Part shown: piece after piece, positions 52,460-64,000 of the stretch
How positions within the stretch are numbered: the first letter of the stretch is position 1
Layout of the letters: each line of letters opens with the position of its first letter
NCBI GenBank assembly: GCA_963070105.1
Contig: OY718807.1
Coordinates: 2,175,001 to 2,239,000, forward strand
Source of the DNA: Litomosoides sigmodontis
Taxonomy: Eukaryota; Nematoda; Chromadorea; Rhabditida; Onchocercidae
Direction: 5' to 3'
Length of the DNA: 64,000 nucleotides
Position numbers and translations under genes: made by a program
Notes under the pieces: generated by a model
Database searches by the model: none
What the model saw: only the letters and a program-made list of their open reading frames with translations
Told to the model about the DNA's origin: nothing

Positions 52460-55400
52460 AATTACGATGATGTCCGGTAAAATAAAGTTTCAACTAATTT
52501 TTGTTACAGTTAAAAATTGCAATTACAAATGTTAATCAGTCAGTTCGACTTCCGTGTCCTGCTCGAGCCTTTCCCCTACCTTCAAGAACATGGAGCTATG
52601 AGGGTGATCGAATCACTGACGGTTACAATCACGGATCTGTTAGTTTTAATTTTCAAACATATCTGAGTTAAACAGAACTGATGTGATATCAGTGATGCTT
52701 TTCAGCTCAACTTTAATCAATCAATAAATAAAAAGAAGCTTTACTGAAGAAGCTAATCAATTAATAGATACTAAGCTAGAAAATTGATTTACATTTCAAA
52801 AAAACAAATTACGAGCGCATCTGTGAGAGGTATTTGAAATGTATGAAAAAAGATTTAGGGTATGTCTCAATTATTTAATTTCATTACAATGCCTTTGGAA
52901 AGTTATGAATATTTTACATTGGTTAAACTTTCATTTCATTTCAATTCCTCATAAAATTTTATTTCGAAATTCAGTTATGCAATGGTGAGTTTAGGCGATG
53001 AGATATATGCCTGATGGGTCACTAGAAATAGTAACACCTCAAATGAATCATGCAGGTCAGTACACCTGCCATGTGTCCAATTTAGCTGGTGACGATCGCA
53101 TAACATATCTACTGAAAATTCATGAACCACCCAAAATCATATCTGACACTTCAGGTAAGGAATGTTTCTCGAGTGAAACAAACTGTGGCACTTGATAAGT
53201 AACTTATCACTGCTCCAACTAAAGTTTATGATAAGTAACTTATCACTGTGTTAACTAAAGTTTATCAAATTATTGATTTATTGCAGATAGCATTGCTATT
53301 ATTCTTGGTCTAACGCTGGAAATTCCTTGTCGTGCTGTTGGAACACCGGAACCGGCAATTACCTGGGAAAAAGATGGATTTCAGGTAAAATTTATTTTTT
53401 GTTGTTTCGTTTTTTTAGGTTTCTTTATCTATCATTCATTTCAGGTAATTCTGCTAGCATTAACTCATCATTTACTGTATTGATTGTCAAATTCATTCAA
53501 ATTCAAATCATCAAATTCATTCAACAATCAAAAAAACACCGCATCGTCGCAGTCCCACTTTGGCATTCCAATGTTCCAATGGATAGTGTCATTTTTCAAA
53601 AAAGATGTTAATTATGCTATTTAGATCATTTCGGATGATATTATGCATATCGATGCAACAGGTACACTACGCATTGAGAAGGCGCAATCGTCGCATCATG
53701 GAATTTATCATTGTATAGCAACAAATTTAGCTGGAAGCGATGAACGCAATACATTGGTAATTGTACAAGGTAGCCAAAAAAGAAAAAACTGTCATTCTTC
53801 ACATTTTTAAAATTAATCAAATTTTTGAAAAAAATTTTACTGAAAATTTTATCGTTGTATTTTTAGAGCCACCAATAATTTCACCTACAACATTATCGAA
53901 TTACACTACCGTGGAAGGTGATCGGGTGGAGTTGCGCTGTTTTGCTAGCGCTAATCCATCTCCAACTATAATTTGGAGTCGTAAAGGAATTCCGATATCA
54001 GGTGACACGCCACGGACGTACGTAACTGAGGATGGTACTTTAGTTATTGATAATGTTGAAAGTGATGATGCTGGTCATTACATATGCAAGGCATCAAATG
54101 TTGCTGGTCACATGGAGAAGGTTATCCGATTAACTGTTATAAGTAAGTGTCATTTTAGGTTGCAATTTAGAAAAATTATGAGCAAGTAAGAATATCCTAA
54201 AAATTATTTTATTTAAATTATTTGAAAATTCAACTGAAATTAAGACGTCTAATTTGTTATTTGTGAAGGACTAAAATTCGATTCCTAACTGGTTGGTTTT
54301 TCTTTCGAAATATTCAACCTAATTCATGTCAAAGTTTTCATTTCAATTAAATCATGGACACTTTCAATTTCTGTTTTAAACATTGCAAATTGATTTCATT
54401 TTGATATTTAAAATAATTTCAGTTCGCTAACGAAAGAATTGCTATTACTTCTACATTGTTTTTTCTTTTTTTTTAACTATTTTAAAAAGCAAAATGATGT
54501 TGCTTGTAGTGCCACCTCATATTCCTGATCAGGAAAAGATTGTAATGGAATCAGTTGTTATTGGACAACCATTCAGTCTGTACTGCCCGGTACTTTCCAT
54601 TCCCCAACCGCAGGTTCTTCGTTTCAAATGTTCAATAAGGATTTGTTCAATACAAAAAACTAATGAAAATTTGAAAAGTTTGAAAATTTTGGTTTGACTT
54701 CTTCCGTTAATTTTCGATTTAACATATTTTTTCAAAGAGTTCAGATTACGTGGCATCTAAACGATCGTTTGATAGCGGAAACTGACGGAAATGTTGTCCT
54801 TTCGGATGATCGAAGACACTTGCACGTTTTGAAATCACGAATGATCGATGCTGGAAGCTATGAATGTGTGGCACGAAATCCGGCTGGTGACTCGGCAAAA
54901 GTATTTCAAGTGGAAATTATTGGTAAGTACTTTCTCTAATAGCATTTGAAATTTTATTATTATTTAAATTATTTAGTGCAAATTTCCATACACAAAAGTT
55001 AGCACCTAATTTGTTTTTGACGGAAGAATTCAAATTCATATTTTAAATTTAGCTTATCATGGTGATTTTAAGAGATGTAATTTCATTCCTTTTTTTTTAA
55101 AAAAATGCTTTTTGACATTTTTGAGTTTTCATTTTAAAACAGAATAATCGAGCGTTATTACTGTTGAATGAATAAACGTGTACATTTTAGTGCCACCGAA
55201 TTTGAATCAGAGTACGCATGAAATGAAAGTAACAGTACTGGAAAATGGTCATATCAAGTTAGGTTGTCCAATATCAGGCATACCTGAGCCTGATATTGTT
55301 TGGCTTGTTAATGGACAATTTCTCGGTGAAGATATCACAAAACGTGATGTAAAACTGGCATCAGATGGAAAATCTGTAAGTGTTCTCTCATCCGGAAATA

Positions 55401-58400
55401 CACCTTTTCTAAGTTTAACGCAAAGATCCTATTCCTCCATTTCAGTGACGGAAGTTCAATTTTAAAACAAAATTGCAAAAATCTTCTATTACGATGGTGT
55501 GAATTTTAATAGTAGAATTTTTCCCCACTCATGTTGTCAAAAGTTGTGTGGTGTGAATCCAGAAGTTTTAGATTATTATGAATAATTTGCGATGACGAAA
55601 ATTTGTTGTTGAAGAAGCAGTACTGTTTATCGAATAGTTTACAATGTAAAGGAGGCATTATTCAAATATTCACCGTCTTCTGCGGTACGAATGAACGGAT
55701 GAATGTGAGCTGACCGCTGAAAATCGTTGGACAGTCATTTGTCTAAATTAATTTGAGTTAGATTGTAAACGATAAATGAAATGTAAGGATGAATTTGCAT
55801 ACATTCATTCAGCAATGAAATTCAGGGTTAAGGGTGATACCCTTTCTCTCCCTTTCTCTCTCTCTCCCTCTCTCTCTCTTAACAAGGGATGCGTACGTAG
55901 CGGAGGGTAGTCGTTCCATCAAAAATCGTCTGCTGTAAGAGTACGGACGGAACGGATATGTTAGCAGTAAATGAGGAAAGCTTACAAAAACGAGTAATTG
56001 AGGTTGTGCTGTGTGGTGCTGAACAAAGACTGTGTAGTTGTAATCGATCGGCTTGTTAATTTAAATCATTTTAGGAATGTTTATAATTTGTGTTAGACTT
56101 ATTTCAGGTTTTCCGATATGTAATTTAGGTTATGTTTCGTGAATATTTCATTTTTTTAGTGATAAGATATGCATTTTATCACATATCACGGGAGAGAGCA
56201 ATGAGGAAGTTAGGATGTTTCTATGAAATTTCAGGTAATAATAGAATCTGCGCAATTGGAACATGAAGGAATCTACACGTGCGTTGGAACAAACAAGGGT
56301 GGTAGTTTAGACGTCCACGTTCATCTCACTGTTCTTGGTAAGACAGTTTCTCTCTCTCTCTCTCTCTTTTCAAAATATTAGCATTTCGGATCTTTTTAGA
56401 CTAGTAAAATTATTTCAGTGCTTTTTTTTCATGCTAATTGGTTTTCAATATTTCATTTAAATATTCTGAAAATAAATTCTATTCAACATACTGGAACATA
56501 AAGTAATATTTTATGTAAACTCCTAGACTGCGAATTTATACACGTAAATAAACGTGTAATTATTCATTTTAGATCGTACTTTGACAGTCATTTCTCATAG
56601 ATCTCTTTTTGCTATTCAATCATTTCGTTGTTCAAAACTAAATGAATTAATAAATAGGCGGATATTTTTTGAAATTTTCAAAAGACTTTATGAAGGTTTT
56701 CCTTTTCTTCTACTTGACACAAATATCATTGAAAAACAAGATGGATGGTGGAATAGAGAGAGCAAGGGAGGGAGATAGATAGAGAGAGAGAGAGAGAGAG
56801 AAAGAAAGACGAATTAATTGTGTTATTTTTTTGATAATAATTTATTTACGAATTATAGAAAGCACCAACGAATTAACAAATACATGGATAGATAATAATG
56901 ATAATAATACAGAAACAATTCATTAAAAAATGACTACTTGGATAATATAATTCTAATAGTTTGAAATTTTAATACCTAAAGTTTGAAAAACGAAATTTAA
57001 ATTGATAGTATCATTTTCACTTCACTTCATTCATTGATTTTTGGAAATCTTCGTTTCATAATTAAAATTAATCAAAACGTGTATTACTGTATGATTTTCA
57101 TATGTCCTTCGGTTAGTTAACCTTTTCCTTGCAATTAAAAAGTCTAATTTCAAATAAATATATATATATATATATAGTTTAGTCTAGAATTTAAATGAGA
57201 ATCCTTAAGAGAGATTGCCGCAAAGCTAGTGGTTTCCTAATTTACAATCACTTCAGTAAATTACCATGCATTCTTAACATTTAAATTATTTCCTTTAAAT
57301 ATTTTCATTTTAAATATGAAGAATGAAGCTTAACTATTACGAAATTAATCATATGTGTTTTCTACAACGAAAAAAAAGATGCAAAAATCACTTTATTTCA
57401 AATAGTATTTAGTTGACGTGCGCTACCGTATGCATCCCGATATGCACGTTTTGATAGTCCTGAAATTAAGCGTTTCACGTGAAGTGAAATACGAAATGAT
57501 ATAAGTGAGCCGATAGGATACTACTTTCATAGCATACCAATAACATTTTCTCCTGCGCATGAAGTAACCGTCCAAATCCACGACAACAGCCAATCAGTCC
57601 GAAAATGCCGGTAAGACACGTGCCAATCACGCATACCACTTCGCCAAGAGCAAAAATTAATGCTGCATCGGATGTTGCACTATGAACCGTAGCTTAATTT
57701 CATTAATTTAATTTTGAAAATTATTACGATTTCGAAGAATTAAATTTTAGAACATTCAATTTAACACTTTAAGCTAGATCATTTCTAATTGATCGTTGAA
57801 TTAGGAAATGCTTTCATGTCCGAATGAAATATCATCATCATTCATTACTCTTACTTATGTGTTTAATGTAAATTAATGCCTGCATAACAATTACAATTAA
57901 TGCTCAATTTTTTTTCATAATTTTTTATTTTTAAATTAAAAATTTGCAAATGATTTTTTGTAATTGAACATTACCTATTCAATTGAAAGTAATTTTGAAG
58001 TATTTCCTTTTCAATTGAAATCCTAGCAAATCACAAGTGTTAAAATTAAAATTTAAAAAAGCTTCGTTTTACTGAATTCGTATGATTGAGTGGTTAAGTT
58101 TGGTGTGTACAACGAATAGAAGAACAAGCACATTGTTGTCATATAAATGAACGATTGAAAAATGCACATTCCGCAGTATGCAATCGCATATGAATAGCTT
58201 TGCCATCGTCCGCTGCAATTTGTTTATTTTTTAAATTAATTATATCGTTTAGATTATTTAGCAATTTAAAATTTGTAGATGAAGGAATTAGCAAGTGAAC
58301 ATTTATAAAATCGGCGATCTCACAAGAGTTAATTGTAATTGGTTTTGTATTTTATTGTGCACTAATTGAATGGAGCAATTAATGGTCTTTTGAAAACAAC

Positions 58401-61400
58401 AATCTATCTCTGCTTAAATTTAATTTTATATTTAATCAAATTGCATGCAACATTTCCTTTTTATTTTTCTAAATTTAACATTTTTTAAATGTGGTATTAA
58501 TGAACGTATCTGAAAAATTTACAATTACACTAACTTTGCTATACATTTGAATTATTAATTAATTTAAGGTCCTTGATATGGATACGTGTTCCGTGAAACA
58601 AGTGGACTAGTTGAGAATTAACTTACTTCATATGATTTTATACATAAGTAACTTACGCCTTCATGCCAATATAAGCGCAAAAAAACAGATAGGTCACCCA
58701 TGCGGACGATACGAAACGATAACTGATCAAGAACATCGAACACGTCAAACATATAATTAATAGCTACAACAGCGCACACTTACTTTCCCTTCATTTGCCT
58801 CAATTTTAATTACTGTAGAAGTTTCTACCTCAAAAATTTCAGTTCTGTTTCAAATTACACATATGCTACGTGGGTTTTTTTTAGTACTTTCGATAGTGCC
58901 AAATTAATTATCTCTGGGAGTTTTTTTTTTGTTGTTGTTTGATTATTTCTAACTTTTTAATTTTTTAAATCTATGAAAATATTGTTAACATACAACGGAT
59001 AGGGCTGCTTGGGCATTAGCAACGTGTAGTATGAAAGTCCAATCCATACCGATGCAACTGAAAATGATGTGTTGTCGTCTGACACCATCGTCTTCGAAAT
59101 GATTTTTTCCTTCTTGCTAAAATTTTGCAACAAAATTTCAAATCCATCCATTCCTACTACCTTACATCTATTATTAGATGCTTGTTGTTTTTTCCTTTTC
59201 AATTTATCCCTTTTCAAATTAGCAATTCATTCGCAAGTCGTATTGTTTTGCTGAGCAAATGGGAATTCGTAGTTTACTGATCAATCAATCAATCAATTAA
59301 TCAATCAATCAATCAATCAATCATTCTAAATTTTTCTTGCTACAATAATGGCAATAATTAATTTAGGTAAAAAGTTTCTTAAACATTTCTGTTGGTGGTA
59401 TTATTGGTAGCATTGGACTGATATTGTTGTTCATTCAATCCTTCCGAATCGTATATTTTGAAATTCAATTTTGTCATTGATTTAGAGAAATCTGAAAATG
59501 AGAAAATTTCACTTTTGCCTTTCTTTCCAATCCTTTTGTTAGTTAACAAAATGACAGCGATAGAAGGAAGAAATGAAAAATTTTCTACGAATATAAATTT
59601 ACATTAATTTCACTTTGCTGAATTTTACCTCATCGATTTCATTTTTTCAAGAGAAAAAAAAAACAATTTCAAATTATTGCTTGAAGTAATAGCTACATTG
59701 TTACAGAATTGTTTTTCATTTCTCACGAAATAAGATTTAGCAAAAAAAAAAATTAAAATTCCTTTTATCATAAAGGTAACTGCAAAACATCTTATTCCAA
59801 TAATTTTACACAAAGAATGCAGTAATTTACGAAATAGGAAAATTACACGATTTAATTAGAGAATTTTTTCTTTAAAAAAAGAACAGGAAAATATCATGAG
59901 TTACTAGCACAAATCGTAGGATTAAAGAAATTTCAAAATGATTTAAGAGCTACGATGGTATACTTTTTCTCTCGTATTGGACACTACAACGTCATGTTAG
60001 TTTGCTAAGGCGGAAAATGACTTACTTTGCACAGAAATAAGATTATTGAAATTTCAACAAAATGAGTAATTTTTTTGTTTTGTTGTTATTGTACACGAAC
60101 ACGGATGAGTTGTGTGTGTGCTGAAGCAATGAATGCTTCAATGATAATTTACTATTTTTCAAACAATTTTATCACATCATAGCGCTATTTTCAATTTTTA
60201 AAAGCGAAAAGTGTAAAAATGAAACGCAAAAAATCGGCGCTAAATAAATCAAATGAATCGCACAAAACAAAAAAAGGTTAATGCTAAAAAAAAAAAGCTA
60301 AATAATACATTTTTGATTACAATTAACAAATTAGAATATTTCACTGAGTGGGATGACTGAATTGCGAAATTATTAGATAGAATAAGGAAGAAAAAGAGAG
60401 AGAGAGAGAGGGAGAGGAAGAGGAAAATTTTGGTGATAAATGCAGTGAATTTCTAAACGGTTATATAAATTAAGTGGAAATAGCTACAATATTTGATTTT
60501 TGAAGAAGCGCAATTGGCACTTTTTCTTTAAAATTCACGCGCTATTTTCGATTATTTTTTGAGTTAAAAAATTTTCGAAAATACAACACTGCTCGGTTTA
60601 ATTATGTTAGCTCTGTTCTTCTTCTTTTTGACACAGAAATTGTCTAAAAAAAAAATTCATTCTTGAATTACAATGAATAAGTGGAAAATTTTTAAAGAAA
60701 TAATTTTTTGATCATTTCACTTTTAGATGAAATGATTGGTTTTTTTTTTTAAATTGTTGTATATTTAAGAGATGTGAAGAATCCGTATGATATTGCTAGA
60801 GCTCTGCAGGATTATTCTAATTACAAGAGAAAGGTGGTACCACTCAGTTGACAACAACCGTTAACATGAATTACGATAATTTTATGCTAATTTAAGGGAA
60901 AAAAAACAAAGGCTTAAAAAGACATTTGTTTATTTAACTGAATGAATTTAAAATTGAAGAAATTTTTGCCTTTTTTGATAAATTTTAATCGAAAATTTTC
61001 CACCCTTTAAGAAATATCTTGTAAAAGTGGGGATTGTTGCGTGTGACAAATAGTTTTGATTGTTTTAGTAAAGGGGAAAAGAGGAGATTTAAATGAAGAC
61101 TAGACTAGTGAGCGCATAACATAGGCAATTTCACTAAGGAAGTTTCGTCTTAGAGAGAGAAAGAGAGAGATGTACGAAGCGCTTATCGATAAATTGATCA
61201 GTTCCCAAAGTTTTTCAAAAAAAAAAATTTTTTTCTTTTGAGATACTAAAATGCTTTGATGCAGGATAACTACTATTATTCGTTTGATTATACGAAAAAT
61301 AGTAATAATACTAAATTACTTGTTACTGATTTTAAATTATTTGGCAAGAATTTCAATGAAATATTTGCCAAATAAGACATTAAGAATTTGTAAGCAGTTA

Positions 61401-63747
61401 GATCGAAAGCAGCTAGATAGCACAGGAGCTGTTTTTTTTGAAAAAATTTTCTTGAGAAATCGTTCATCCTGACCTATACAATTGAGAATATTTTTATGAT
61501 GTGAGATACACGTAGGACGTAGGATACACGTAAATAGGTGTAAATAAATAAGCACAAAAATTGCTAATATATATGTGTTTAAGGTTACTGTTGCAAATTT
61601 CATTTACAACGGACTAAATTTAATATTCACTTAAGCAAAGCGATATTAAGGAATTAATACTAATAAATAAATTGAACAACATTTAAACAAAATTGAGTTG
61701 TGCATTGAGAGTTGGAAAATTATCGGTGATAAATGTTAATAACATGTTTGTGAGGGCTAATGAGAGAGTCGTAATTCAATGAATAATTTCAAAATTTAGG
61801 TGAAAGCATGTAAATTTGCAAAATATTGAAATTGCAATTTAAGTCAACGCCTTCTTTGTTAATTCATATTTTCAAAGAATCTTTTTTTCAAAATTGTTTT
61901 GAGAAAATTTTGCTATTTTTTTAAGTAAACAAATTTAATCACCCCTTGCCAAGGCTAGGAGTTGACAGGATTGAGCCTAAGAATTTTACCGCTTTTTTTC
62001 ATTTTGCAGAAATTTGAAATTTGCACATAACACATGTGCAAAGCAATGTTCAATTGAAAATAAAACTTTTTTAATCTTAATTGTTAATTTTAATCGTAAA
62101 TTCAAAAATAATTTCTCAAAAAAAAAGAAGTTAGGCGTAGAGTTTCGGAATTTTAATGGAACATCAACAGCACTGGTAGTTTTGCTTGCTTGCTATTTAT
62201 AATTTCCATGTGCTAAATTTCAATGTCACTTTTAGCTCCGCCGAAAGTTGGCAGTGATGAGTCAGTGGAAGTGACCGTTGGAAAAGGTGTGGTGTTGAAT
62301 TGTGATGTGGAAGAGGACGGATTCAAATCAACCATTTCATGGCTTGTGGTTAGCAAAAAAAAAAACGAAAAAAAGGAGCATTAATTACACATACAATTTT
62401 AATGCAAAAATTTAAAATAGCATTTCGATTTGTTGCTAAATTCCTCAGCAGATCAATTTTGCAAACATTCATTTGCTAAATTATTTAAGTTTTCCTTTTG
62501 CTTTTTAGAATGTTCAAAAAAAATCAATTTAATTAAAAACTTATGTTTAATTAAAGTGGAAAAAAATGCAAATGATAGTTCTGCTGTGTTGCAGAATGAT
62601 TTCGAAATGCTACCAACAAATGCGCAAATTGTTTTAAATGGTCGGCGCATTTATCTCACTGAAGTAACAGTTGATAATGAGGGTGTCTATCAATGTCGAG
62701 TGCGCAATAGCGCTGGTGAAAGTATCAAAAATTTCTCATTAAGTGTTTTAGGTATGAATCCGATGCCTATTTGATTCATTGAACTATCGGCGTAATTCAA
62801 AAATAATTAATAATGCATTTTAAAATACTACATATTAACCTGTTTTGCTAAGCTTGTATACCGTTTCGAATGGTATATACATTTAAGTTTTGATTTTTTT
62901 TTAAAAATTTTAATTTAATATGAAATTTCTAAAATTAAAAATTTTAGCTTGTACTGTGATTTAATTTATTTTTTTTTTTAAAAAATAATTTCAGCACCAC
63001 CAAGTTTTCGCGATAAAAAGTACGAAACAAATATTTACGTAACATCGGGTAGCACAGTACCGCTAACGTGCTATGTCGATGGTCATCCGTCACCAAATAT
63101 TCAGTGGCTTCACAATGGTGAAAGTTTGATGGAACGTTCGGCAGCATTAAGCGAGCATAATCAGAAATTAGCTGTGCAGCATAACGACTATGCTAATCAT
63201 AGGTACTTTAAGTTGATATTTTCACGTACGTAAGTCAAGGAAATAAGTTAATTAAGGATTTATTTCATTATTTCCTTTCGAAAATCTTTAGAAAATGCCG
63301 TAATTTTAAATCAAAATTAATTTATAGTATTGACAAGTTAAAATTTAACGTTTAAACAAATTGAGCTGTTTAAATCATAAAATTTTTTTGATAGCATTCT
63401 TTCAGATATACCTGTATTGCGAGCAATAAAGCTGGAAGTATATCGCGTGAATTTCTTGTTCACGTATGGTTTTTTTTTATTTTAAATTTAAATTAGAAAT
63501 CGATCGATTCAAGTGAACTACCTCATTTCCAGGAACATTTCTTTCTCTCCACATCTCCTCTCTCCTCTTCGATCATCACCAATTTCCTATTTTATTTCAG
63601 GTGATAACTCCACCGTTAATGATCAATGGTTATGAGCATGGACCGATTGAAGTTGTCGAAGGCAATGCGGTAGCTTTGGAATGTCCACTATCTACACCAA
63701 CTAATATTATCGATATAGAATGGTTCAAAAATGGACGTCCAATAACG
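44226..63747 (+). CDS. him-4: hemicentin (him-4-like), N-terminal part; runs off the window
   Basis: Secreted extracellular-matrix protein of basement-membrane and cell attachments. The window holds 37 exons encoding about 1859 residues in one uninterrupted frame; every junction agrees in phase. Order: signal peptide (residues 1 to about 20), VWA domain (about 43-221), a hemicentin-type linker region, then tandem I-set Ig domains, 15 complete and the first half of a 16th. C. elegans HIM-4 has about 48 Ig domains, so most of the gene lies to the right. The start is the ATG at 44226: it gives a hydrophobic leader and follows TTTGCAG acceptors. Most exons run 75-290 bp with phase 0 or 1 introns, and most Ig domains are split over two or three exons. 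Most introns are short; the exceptions are the 5.9-kb intron 56338-62235 with a nested antisense gene and several of about 0.8-0.9 kb. No frameshift or in-frame stop was seen. Confidence 0.95.
45993..46068. repeat. (ACTT)19 tetranucleotide repeat
   Basis: Perfect ACTT units in hemicentin intron 3, about 76 bp. Confidence 0.95.
52392..52455. repeat. (TG)n microsatellite in a hemicentin intron
   Basis: About 32 TG units between the exons at 52131-52314 and 52510-52638. Confidence 0.95.
53194..53265. repeat. 36-bp tandem repeat carrying paired GATAAG palindromes
   Basis: Copies 53194-53229 and 53230-53265. Each opens with the perfect palindrome GATAAGTAACTTATC and ends ACTAAAGTTTAT; only a few bases differ. 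This puts four GATAAG core sites in the intron before the exon at 53287. Confidence 0.75.
55639..56059. other. base-balanced island with open frames on both strands, in a hemicentin intron
   Basis: Minus strand: segments 56018-55986 (donor GTAAGC), 55932-55897 (acceptor CTTACAG, donor GTACGC) and 55716-55639 (acceptor TTTTCAG, stop TAA) join in phase 0 and read [23 protein letters not shown], then [20 protein letters not shown]. Plus strand: 55901-56059 is open for 52 codons with [19 protein letters not shown]. Both look better than random AT-rich DNA, so strand and even coding status are unclear. A TC tract (55849-55881) is adjacent. Confidence 0.35.
57159..57176. repeat. (TA)n run next to a TTTAGTCTAGAATTT motif
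   Basis: A short TATATA run; the flanking AGTTTAGTCTAGAATTT resembles the arm of the inverted repeat at 23150-23293. Confidence 0.5.
57409..59088 (-). CDS. nested antisense multi-pass membrane protein, 165 residues
   Basis: Lies on the minus strand inside hemicentin's 5.9-kb intron. Exons: 59088-58990, 58763-58657, 58212-58114, 57679-57538, 57459-57409 (TAA). All phases agree (0, 2, 1+2, 0), and the acceptors are GTTGTAG, ATTGCAG, TTCATAG and TTTCAG. The proposed start is the ATG at 59088, giving [15 protein letters not shown]. Predicted membrane segments: around [57 protein letters not shown], and [23 protein letters not shown]; then a short tail [19 protein letters not shown]...VAHVN. About four to five spans. 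A further 5' exon may exist at 59491-59385. The donor of exon 3 could be shifted by 3 bp (GTTGTA or GTACAC). I do not recognise the family. The transcript would be antisense to hemicentin pre-mRNA. Confidence 0.6.
59281..59324. repeat. (AATC)n tetranucleotide repeat
   Basis: About 11 units with one AATT variant. Same motif as at 7266-7322. Confidence 0.9.
59385..59491 (-). CDS. possible 5' exon of the nested antisense gene
   Basis: Follows a TTTTCAG acceptor and, in the only open frame, reads [17 protein letters not shown] then [17 protein letters not shown] before a weak donor GTTTAA. The internal Met (cat at 59475-59477) could be a trans-spliced start. Its end phase does not join cleanly to the exon at 59088-58990 by any strong splice site, so the link is unproven. 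Confidence 0.35.
59492..62235. other. rest of the large hemicentin intron
   Basis: AT-rich, with GA runs (60393-60424, 61153-61170) and poly-A/T tracts. Apart from the short coding-like ORF at 60771-60851 I see no supported exons; open frames at 61284-61472 and 61337-61603 overlap in opposite directions and are AT-biased. Confidence 0.4.
60771..60851 (+). CDS. short coding-like ORF of unknown identity
   Basis: Opens after a TATTTAAG acceptor-like site and ends with TGA at 60849-60851. It reads [20 protein letters not shown] and then KVVPLS, with balanced amino-acid content unlike the surrounding AT-rich DNA. All minus-strand frames are closed. It may be the last exon of an undetected nested gene or an alternative hemicentin terminus. 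An internal GTGGTA donor after YKRK is possible. Confidence 0.3.
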   Translation, partial: DVKNPYDIARALQDYSNYKRKVVPLS

Positions 63748-64000
63748 GTTATCATCTTTTTCTCATTTTCATCAATGGCCACTTCATTTTTGATTTCTAA
63801 TCTTTGCACATATCTTTTCTGCTTATCACTTATCCTTACACTTCTTACTTAAACCTCATCATTACTTATTGCCTTATATTTATTGGATAAGTGAGAGTGG
63901 ACGTGGATGAATTTTGATGGAATTGCAATCTCACACGTCTCTACTACCTTTCCATATTTTTGCTCCAGCAATTCTGCTTCCACCAAAAAAAAAAAACTAA

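Larger units (their letters stand above)
47752..63747 (+). other. hemicentin exons 8-37: Ig domains 1-16 (last partial)
   Basis: Exons: 47752-47886, 47985-48118, 48508-48650, 48754-48958, 49101-49184, 49293-49400, 49644-49717, 49850-49954, 50056-50146, 50362-50544, 50621-50716, 50821-50972, 51168-51291, 51449-51609, 51795-52015, 52131-52314, 52510-52638, 52995-53154, 53287-53384, 53625-53769, 53867-54142, 54510-54613, 54745-54922, 55191-55375, 56235-56337, 62236-62348, 62595-62751, 62995-63202, 63406-63463, 63601-63747. Each domain shows the first Cys, the core Trp and the YxC second Cys, for example PTIIWSRKG with [10 protein letters not shown]. Domain 11 (53867-54142) is encoded by a single exon, unlike its neighbours. 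Domain 9 has an atypical core ([12 protein letters not shown]). Exon 37 ends at a donor after PIT, so domain 16 continues outside. Confidence 0.92.

Overview
This is an AT-rich stretch of a nematode nuclear genome. The evidence is short introns with GT..AG ends and TTTCAG-type acceptors, a hemicentin (him-4-like) gene, an insulin-receptor-substrate gene (ist-1-like), a tyrosine phosphatase of the nematode-expanded type, and many long simple-sequence repeats. The species cannot be fixed from sequence alone; a parasitic, possibly spirurid, nematode is a guess. From memory, ist-1 and him-4 are both X-linked in Caenorhabditis elegans, so this may be part of the ancestral X element (inference).

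Layout. 1-1258 (+): last exons of an unrecognised gene. 2492-4665 (-): a five-exon multi-pass membrane protein with an acidic, proline-containing tail. 5583-6994 (-): a weakly supported small gene. 6995-24551: about 17.5 kb with no convincing gene, rich in microsatellites and minisatellites, including a 760-bp AAT/ATT compound array. 24552-32989 (+): a 20-exon insulin receptor substrate with PH domain, PTB domain and YxxM motifs; a possible further last exon lies at 35200-35355. 35633-38297 (+): a seven-exon protein tyrosine phosphatase with an intact HCSAGIGRTG loop. 40689-42063 (+): a three-exon small single-pass membrane protein. 44226 to the right edge (+): the N-terminal 37 exons of hemicentin (signal peptide, VWA domain, linker, 15 complete Ig domains and the start of a 16th). 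The gene runs off the window.

The 5.9-kb hemicentin intron at 56338-62235 carries a nested five-exon multi-pass membrane gene on the opposite strand (57409-59088) and a short unexplained coding-like ORF on the + strand (60771-60851). A smaller upstream intron holds a base-balanced island with consistent open frames on both strands (55639-56059).

Functionally, the IRS-like protein would link an insulin/IGF receptor kinase to PI3-kinase, and the phosphatase is a possible but unproven neighbour in phosphotyrosine signalling. Hemicentin is a secreted matrix protein of basement-membrane and tissue linkages. The other genes could not be identified by family. All exon models come from reading frames, splice-site consensus and phase continuity by eye, without RNA evidence.
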